Positions 5,695-8,999 of a stretch of DNA of 8,999 nt are shown here, one piece after another. The DNA lies in NCBI GenBank assembly GCA_030643455.1, contig DAOWLV010000103.1:1-8999 (forward strand), given 5' to 3'. Below the pieces are notes generated by a model, which searched no databases, was not told the origin of the DNA, and worked only from the letters and a program-made list of their open reading frames with translations. Each line of letters begins with the position of its first letter. Within the stretch, counting starts at the first letter, position 1. The translations under genes were made by a program, and so were the position numbers. Source of the stretch: Candidatus Krumholzibacteriia bacterium (GTDB lineage Bacteria > Krumholzibacteriota > Krumholzibacteriia > LZORAL124-64-63).

Positions 5695-8021
5695 AGCCCG
5701 GCCTTCCGTTCACCTCGGCGTTCGGGAACCCGATCCCCGTCCCGGTCCCTCTGGCCGGGATAGACAATGCGGGCGTGGTGGATTCCCGTCAGCAGGGGAA
5801 TGAAGGACTCACGGATGTCGGCCAGGTCGCTGAGGGTCAGCCCGGATTCATCCATTTCCCCACTCAGCATGCGCTTGTCGATGATCTGTTTGGTGACTTC
5901 CCTGATCCGGCTGGGAGTGGGTTTTGCCAGGGCCCGGGTGGCGGCCTCCACAGCGTCGGCCAGCATCAGGATTCCGGTTTCCCGCGAACGGGGTTTGGGT
6001 CCGGGGTAGCGAAAATCGTCCACCTTCACCGTTTCATTGCCCTCACCCTCGAGGGCCTTGTGGTAAAAATATTCCATCACCAGAGTGCCGTGGTGTTCGG
6101 GAATGAAATCGATGATCATCTGGGGCAAGCGCCATTTACGGGCCAATTCCATCCCATCCTTGACGTGGGCGGCAATCACAAGGGCACTCATGCTCGGACT
6201 CAATTCGTCGTGCTTGTTGAACTCGGGACGCTGGTTTTCCACGTAGTACTCGGGCTTCTCCATCTTGCCGATGTCGTGAAACAGGGCCCCCACCCTGGTC
6301 AACAGGGCGTTGGCGTCTATGGCCCGGGCGGCATGTTCGGCGAGTTGCCCCACGACCTGGCTGTGGTGGTACGTGCCCTGGGCCTCCAGGGCCATCCGCT
6401 TCAGGAGGGGATGGTTCAGATCCGAGAGTTCGAGCAGGGTCAGATCGGAGCATACACCCACCGGAGGCTCTATGACCGGCAGCAGAAAAAGCCCGAAGGC
6501 CACCAGCAGAACCGGCGTGAAGAGACTCACCAGATAGATGTGGCCACCCCCTCCTTCAGGGCCGAAGGAATCCGCACCCAGGAGAAAGACCAGGGTCACC
6601 GACAGGGCGGTCAGCAGCAGGATGGCCTGGTAGAACTGGCTTCGCTTCTGGATCCGTCGCACGGACACCACCGTCACCATGCCCAGGATGTACCAGGTGA
6701 AGATGCTGCCAGGTGCGACCCCCGGCAGGAAGGCCAGCAGCGTCACTCCCAGCAGGGTCGTGGTGTAGCCCACCCGGTCCTTGAACAGCACGGTGGCAAA
6801 CAGGGACAGCAGAATCACCGGCACCGCCAGAGGCCCCAGAGCCGGGCGGCTCAAAGCGAACGAGGCGCCGCCCAGATAGACGGCCACGATCACGGTCAAG
6901 GCAATCAGGAATCTCAGGCTACGCAGGCGGTCCGGAAAATGAATGAAGGCCAGCCAGCCGAACAGGGCCAGGGTCACGGCCACCAGAAACCCCCTGATGA
7001 TGAAGCGCGACACGCGCCTGGGGCCGTCGTCGCCCCCACCCAGATCCAGCAGCAGGCCTCGCAACTGCTCCAGGTACAGGGCCTGCTGTTCGGTGACCCG
7101 AACCCCCTGGTCTACGATGCGTTCGTTGCGCAGGAATTCCTTGGTCGTCGGCACCGACTCCCTGGCCGCGTCCTGCCGTCTGCGGGTCTCGGCGGCGTCG
7201 TAGGTGAGGTTGGGAGAAATGAACGGCCGCATCACACTGGCTGCGTAACTGGCTTCCAGGGAATTCATTCCCACCACCACAAGTTCGGTGGACAGTCTCT
7301 TCTCGAGGTTGGCCGGCACTGTGATCTTGCCCAGGCCGTGGAGGGTTTCGGCCTGAGGAGTCAGGATGACGATCCGGTCATATTTCCCCACCGGAAGCAT
7401 GTCTGCCACACCATCCCGCATCACGCGGGACCAGGCCCGCTGCAGCCGGTTGACCAGGGAATCGGGTTCCTCCGTGGCAAGCAGGCGGGAAACCTCGTCC
7501 GGACGCGCGGTGGGATACTGGAGAACCAACATCCCGACCTTTTCCTCCAACCCGGCGGAGGTGTCGGCCAGGACATCGGTCAAGGCATCGAGCAGGAGTT
7601 CCATCCTGGCGTCGCGGGGCCGGCCCGAACCCGGTTCGCCCTTGCGCAGGACCGGAGGTTCGACCACCACTCTTTCGAGGCGTTGCATCTGGACATCGCG
7701 GTCCAGCACGGGAGCGTCAAAGAAAAAGGGAGCCCGGATTTCCGTTTCCGCAATCTGGCCGGCCTCGGGAAAATCCGTCGACAGACGGGGCACCGGGAGA
7801 AAAAGAACCAGATGCAGGATCAGCAGCGCCAGTCCCAGGCCAAAGACCCAGGTCAGCGAACGGTCCGCCCCGGAGGCCTCACCTTTGCCGGAGGATTTCC
7901 CAGCGGATTTTCCGGGGGTCTTGCCCGAGGACTTGCCGGCAGTCCTACCAGTGGTTCGTCCCTCGCGGGCCGAACCGTCCGGGGCCATCCATTCCCGCAA
8001 GCGCAGCCACCACTTGGCCAT
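5691..8021 (-). CDS. PgpH/YqfF-type 7TMR-HD membrane phosphodiesterase (predicted c-di-AMP hydrolase)
   Basis: This 776-residue membrane enzyme matches the 7TMR-HD family; Listeria PgpH of this family hydrolyses cyclic di-AMP to pApA. Order of parts: a Gly/Lys/Ser-rich cytoplasmic N-terminus (about 20-50), a first membrane helix (57-77), an extracytoplasmic 7TMR-HDED domain (about 80-335, ending DQGVRVTEQQALYLEQLRGL), six or seven membrane helices (about 341-515), and a cytoplasmic HD domain (about 540-745). The catalytic set is complete: TYHHS (H552/H553), FHDIGK (H582, D583), H619, PEHHGT (H643, H644) and ADAVEAA (D689). The end, IPLLTGIHHARIVYPGQRDR, is typical, followed by a short basic tail. 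The ATG at 8021 has GGAAGGA 6 bases upstream and lies 18 bases after the phoH stop; the stop overlaps the ybeY GTG. Substrate is inferred from the family. Regulation by an external ligand through the HDED domain is plausible but not shown. Confidence 0.94.
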   Translation of the reverse strand: MAKWWLRLREWMAPDGSAREGRTTGRTAGKSSGKTPGKSAGKSSGKGEASGADRSLTWVFGLGLALLILHLVLFLPVPRLSTDFPEAGQIAETEIRAPFFFDAPVLDRDVQMQRLERVVVEPPVLRKGEPGSGRPRDARMELLLDALTDVLADTSAGLEEKVGMLVLQYPTARPDEVSRLLATEEPDSLVNRLQRAWSRVMRDGVADMLPVGKYDRIVILTPQAETLHGLGKITVPANLEKRLSTELVVVGMNSLEASYAASVMRPFISPNLTYDAAETRRRQDAARESVPTTKEFLRNERIVDQGVRVTEQQALYLEQLRGLLLDLGGGDDGPRRVSRFIIRGFLVAVTLALFGWLAFIHFPDRLRSLRFLIALTVIVAVYLGGASFALSRPALGPLAVPVILLSLFATVLFKDRVGYTTTLLGVTLLAFLPGVAPGSIFTWYILGMVTVVSVRRIQKRSQFYQAILLLTALSVTLVFLLGADSFGPEGGGGHIYLVSLFTPVLLVAFGLFLLPVIEPPVGVCSDLTLLELSDLNHPLLKRMALEAQGTYHHSQVVGQLAEHAARAIDANALLTRVGALFHDIGKMEKPEYYVENQRPEFNKHDELSPSMSALVIAAHVKDGMELARKWRLPQMIIDFIPEHHGTLVMEYFYHKALEGEGNETVKVDDFRYPGPKPRSRETGILMLADAVEAATRALAKPTPSRIREVTKQIIDKRMLSGEMDESGLTLSDLADIRESFIPLLTGIHHARIVYPGQRDRDGDRVPERRGERKAGL
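5702..5707 (-). promoter_or_regulatory. Ribosome binding site for the GTG start of ybeY
   Basis: GGAAGG lies 7 bases before the GTG at 5694, inside the 3' end of the HD phosphodiesterase gene. It supports the non-ATG start, as no ATG occurs in frame until residue 16 of YbeY. Confidence 0.75.
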
Positions 8022-8027
8022 GATCCG

Positions 8028-8034
8028 TCCTTCC
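8028..8034 (-). promoter_or_regulatory. Ribosome binding site for the HD phosphodiesterase
   Basis: GGAAGGA lies 6 bases before the ATG at 8021 in the 18-base gap after phoH. Spacing and sequence are close to ideal. Confidence 0.75.
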
Positions 8035-8039
8035 GTCGG

Positions 8040-8999
8040 TCAGTCACCATCCGTGGTCACGCCCGCGGCCTCGAAGGCGTCCACTATCCTGCGGACCAGG
8101 GGATGCCGCACGACATCCCGGCCGTCCAAATCAACGAACTCTACACCTTGGGTATCGCGAAGGATGTCCCGCACCAGGATCAGCCCGGACTGCCGTTTGT
8201 CCGGAAGATCGATCTGGGTGATGTCGCCCGTGACCACCGCCTTGGACTGGACGCCAAGCCGGGTCAGGAACATCTTCATCTGCCCCAGGGTTGTATTCTG
8301 GGCCTCGTCCAGGATAACGAAGGCGTTGTTCAGCGTGCGGCCGCGCATGTACGCCAGCGGCGAGGCCTCGATGATCCCGCTGGACATGTATCGAGCGACC
8401 TTGGCCGCCCCGGTGATATCCGACAGGGCATCGTACAGGGGCCGCAGGTAGGGATTGATCTTGTCCTGTAGATCTCCCGGAAGGAAACCCAGCTGTTCCC
8501 CCGCCTCGACCGCCGGCCGGACCAGGACGATCCGGTCGACCAGCTGCCTCTTCAGGTAATCCATGGCCATGACCACGGCCAGGAAGGTCTTGCCGGTTCC
8601 CGCCGGACCCACCGAAAACACCACGTCGTAATCGTGCACGGCCTTCACATAGGCCTGCTGGCCGACGGTCTTGACCCGCACGGCCTTCCGGCTGCCGCTG
8701 GCGAACAACAGGGGCTCTGCGCCCTGGAGAAGGTTCGATTCCAGTTCCTGCTTGCCTGCCCGCTGCTCCCACAGATAACGCAGGGTCACGCTGTCCACGA
8801 GCTGTCCTTGCCGCACCCGCTCCACGAGGTCTTCCAGGACTTCGCGGACCACCTCCAGGCGCTGGCCGGGTCCGTGCATCACCAGGCGGTCCTTCCGCAC
8901 GGTCAAGGTGCCCCCGAATTTTTCCTCGAGAAACCGGAGGTTGGCATCTCGTGGGCCAAGCAAGCCGAGCTGATCGATACCTTCGAGATCCAGGGTCGC
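8040..8999 (-). CDS. phoH: PhoH-family ATPase (PhoH/YbeZ type; 5' end cut by window edge)
   Basis: This is a cytoplasmic P-loop ATPase of the PhoH/YbeZ family, which is genetically and physically linked to YbeY and thought to act in RNA metabolism. The visible part has 319 residues and the frame stays open through base 8999. The peptide before the first possible TTG (8963), TLDLEGIDQLGLLGPRDANL, matches the normal PhoH N-terminal region, so the true start lies outside the window and perhaps 10-20 residues are missing. Walker A is GPAGTGKTFLA (starting at 8609), Walker B is VILDEAQNTT (around 8320-8292), and the usual RPAVEAGEQLGFLPGDLQDK, SPLAYMRGRTL, MKMFLTRLG and VVTGDITQIDLP blocks are all present. 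The C-terminus is short (HPLVRRIVDAFEAAG). The stop at 8042-8040 is followed by an 18-base gap to the HD protein. No promoter can be sought because the 5' end is absent. Confidence 0.95.
   Translation of the reverse strand, partial: ATLDLEGIDQLGLLGPRDANLRFLEEKFGGTLTVRKDRLVMHGPGQRLEVVREVLEDLVERVRQGQLVDSVTLRYLWEQRAGKQELESNLLQGAEPLLFASGSRKAVRVKTVGQQAYVKAVHDYDVVFSVGPAGTGKTFLAVVMAMDYLKRQLVDRIVLVRPAVEAGEQLGFLPGDLQDKINPYLRPLYDALSDITGAAKVARYMSSGIIEASPLAYMRGRTLNNAFVILDEAQNTTLGQMKMFLTRLGVQSKAVVTGDITQIDLPDKRQSGLILVRDILRDTQGVEFVDLDGRDVVRHPLVRRIVDAFEAAGVTTDGD

Larger units (their letters stand above)
1..8999 (-). other. Single-direction operon segment, phoH to glyQ
   Basis: All eight genes share one strand. 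The junctions are: an 18-base gap (phoH/HD protein), a 4-base GTGA overlap (HD/ybeY), a 7-base gap (ybeY/corC), a 45-base gap (corC/DUF502), a 4-base GTGA overlap (DUF502/mgtE), a 2-base gap (mgtE/recO) and a 4-base ATGA overlap (recO/glyQ). No intrinsic terminator, meaning a strong hairpin followed by a T run on the coding strand, is visible at any junction. The spacing supports cotranscription and coupled translation. The promoter must lie upstream of base 8999 and the end of the unit downstream of base 1. An internal promoter in a coding region cannot be excluded by eye. Confidence 0.85.

Noticed and set aside
8040..8963. Complete phoH gene starting with TTG at 8963
   Set aside because: The in-frame codons beyond 8963 encode a normal PhoH N-terminal stretch, so the gene continues past the window edge.
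1..8999. Mobile element, CRISPR array, tRNA/rRNA, defence island or other novel system
   Set aside because: No inverted or direct repeats of that kind, no transposase or integrase, no RNA gene and no unexplained stretch over 50 bases were seen; coding genes fill the window.

Overview
The window is a compact bacterial housekeeping block. All eight genes lie on the minus strand, so transcription runs from high to low coordinates, and almost no base is non-coding. The sequence is clearly GC-rich. The proteins are bacterial: a separate glycyl-tRNA synthetase alpha chain, RecO, YbeY and a 7TMR-HD phosphodiesterase. I cannot name the organism. The gene order mixes the Bacillus-type row (phoH, yqfF, ybeY ... 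recO, glyQ, glyS) with the enterobacterial row (ybeZ, ybeY, ybeX/corC). This fits a deep-branching or delta-proteobacteria-like lineage, but that is inference.

Layout in order of transcription: PhoH-family ATPase (8999-8040, 5' end outside the window); PgpH/YqfF-type membrane HD phosphodiesterase (8021-5691); YbeY endoribonuclease (5694-5140); CorC/HlyC-type CBS membrane protein (5132-3807); DUF502 membrane protein (3761-3081); MgtE magnesium channel (3084-1654); RecO repair protein (1651-809); glycyl-tRNA synthetase alpha subunit GlyQ (812-1, 3' end outside the window). Spacing is a run of stop/start overlaps or gaps of 45 bases or less, most starts have a clear Shine-Dalgarno sequence, and no internal terminator is visible. 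The whole block looks like one operon segment with translational coupling.

The genes fall into functional layers. PhoH and YbeY are neighbours in many bacteria and belong to RNA metabolism and ribosome maturation. The HD protein is predicted to degrade cyclic di-AMP. CorC and MgtE both carry CBS pairs and relate to magnesium handling. RecO and GlyQ are core repair and translation genes. The slot between ybeY and recO, which in Bacillus holds dgkA, cdd and era, here holds corC, a DUF502 gene and mgtE, so a predicted c-di-AMP phosphodiesterase shares a transcript with two CBS-domain membrane proteins. I see no mobile element, CRISPR array, RNA gene, prophage or defence system. The most interesting points are the make-up of the operon, an enlarged loop in YbeY, a diverged membrane module in the CorC protein, a basic low-complexity N-terminal tail on the HD protein, and a very long antisense open frame that codon usage explains.
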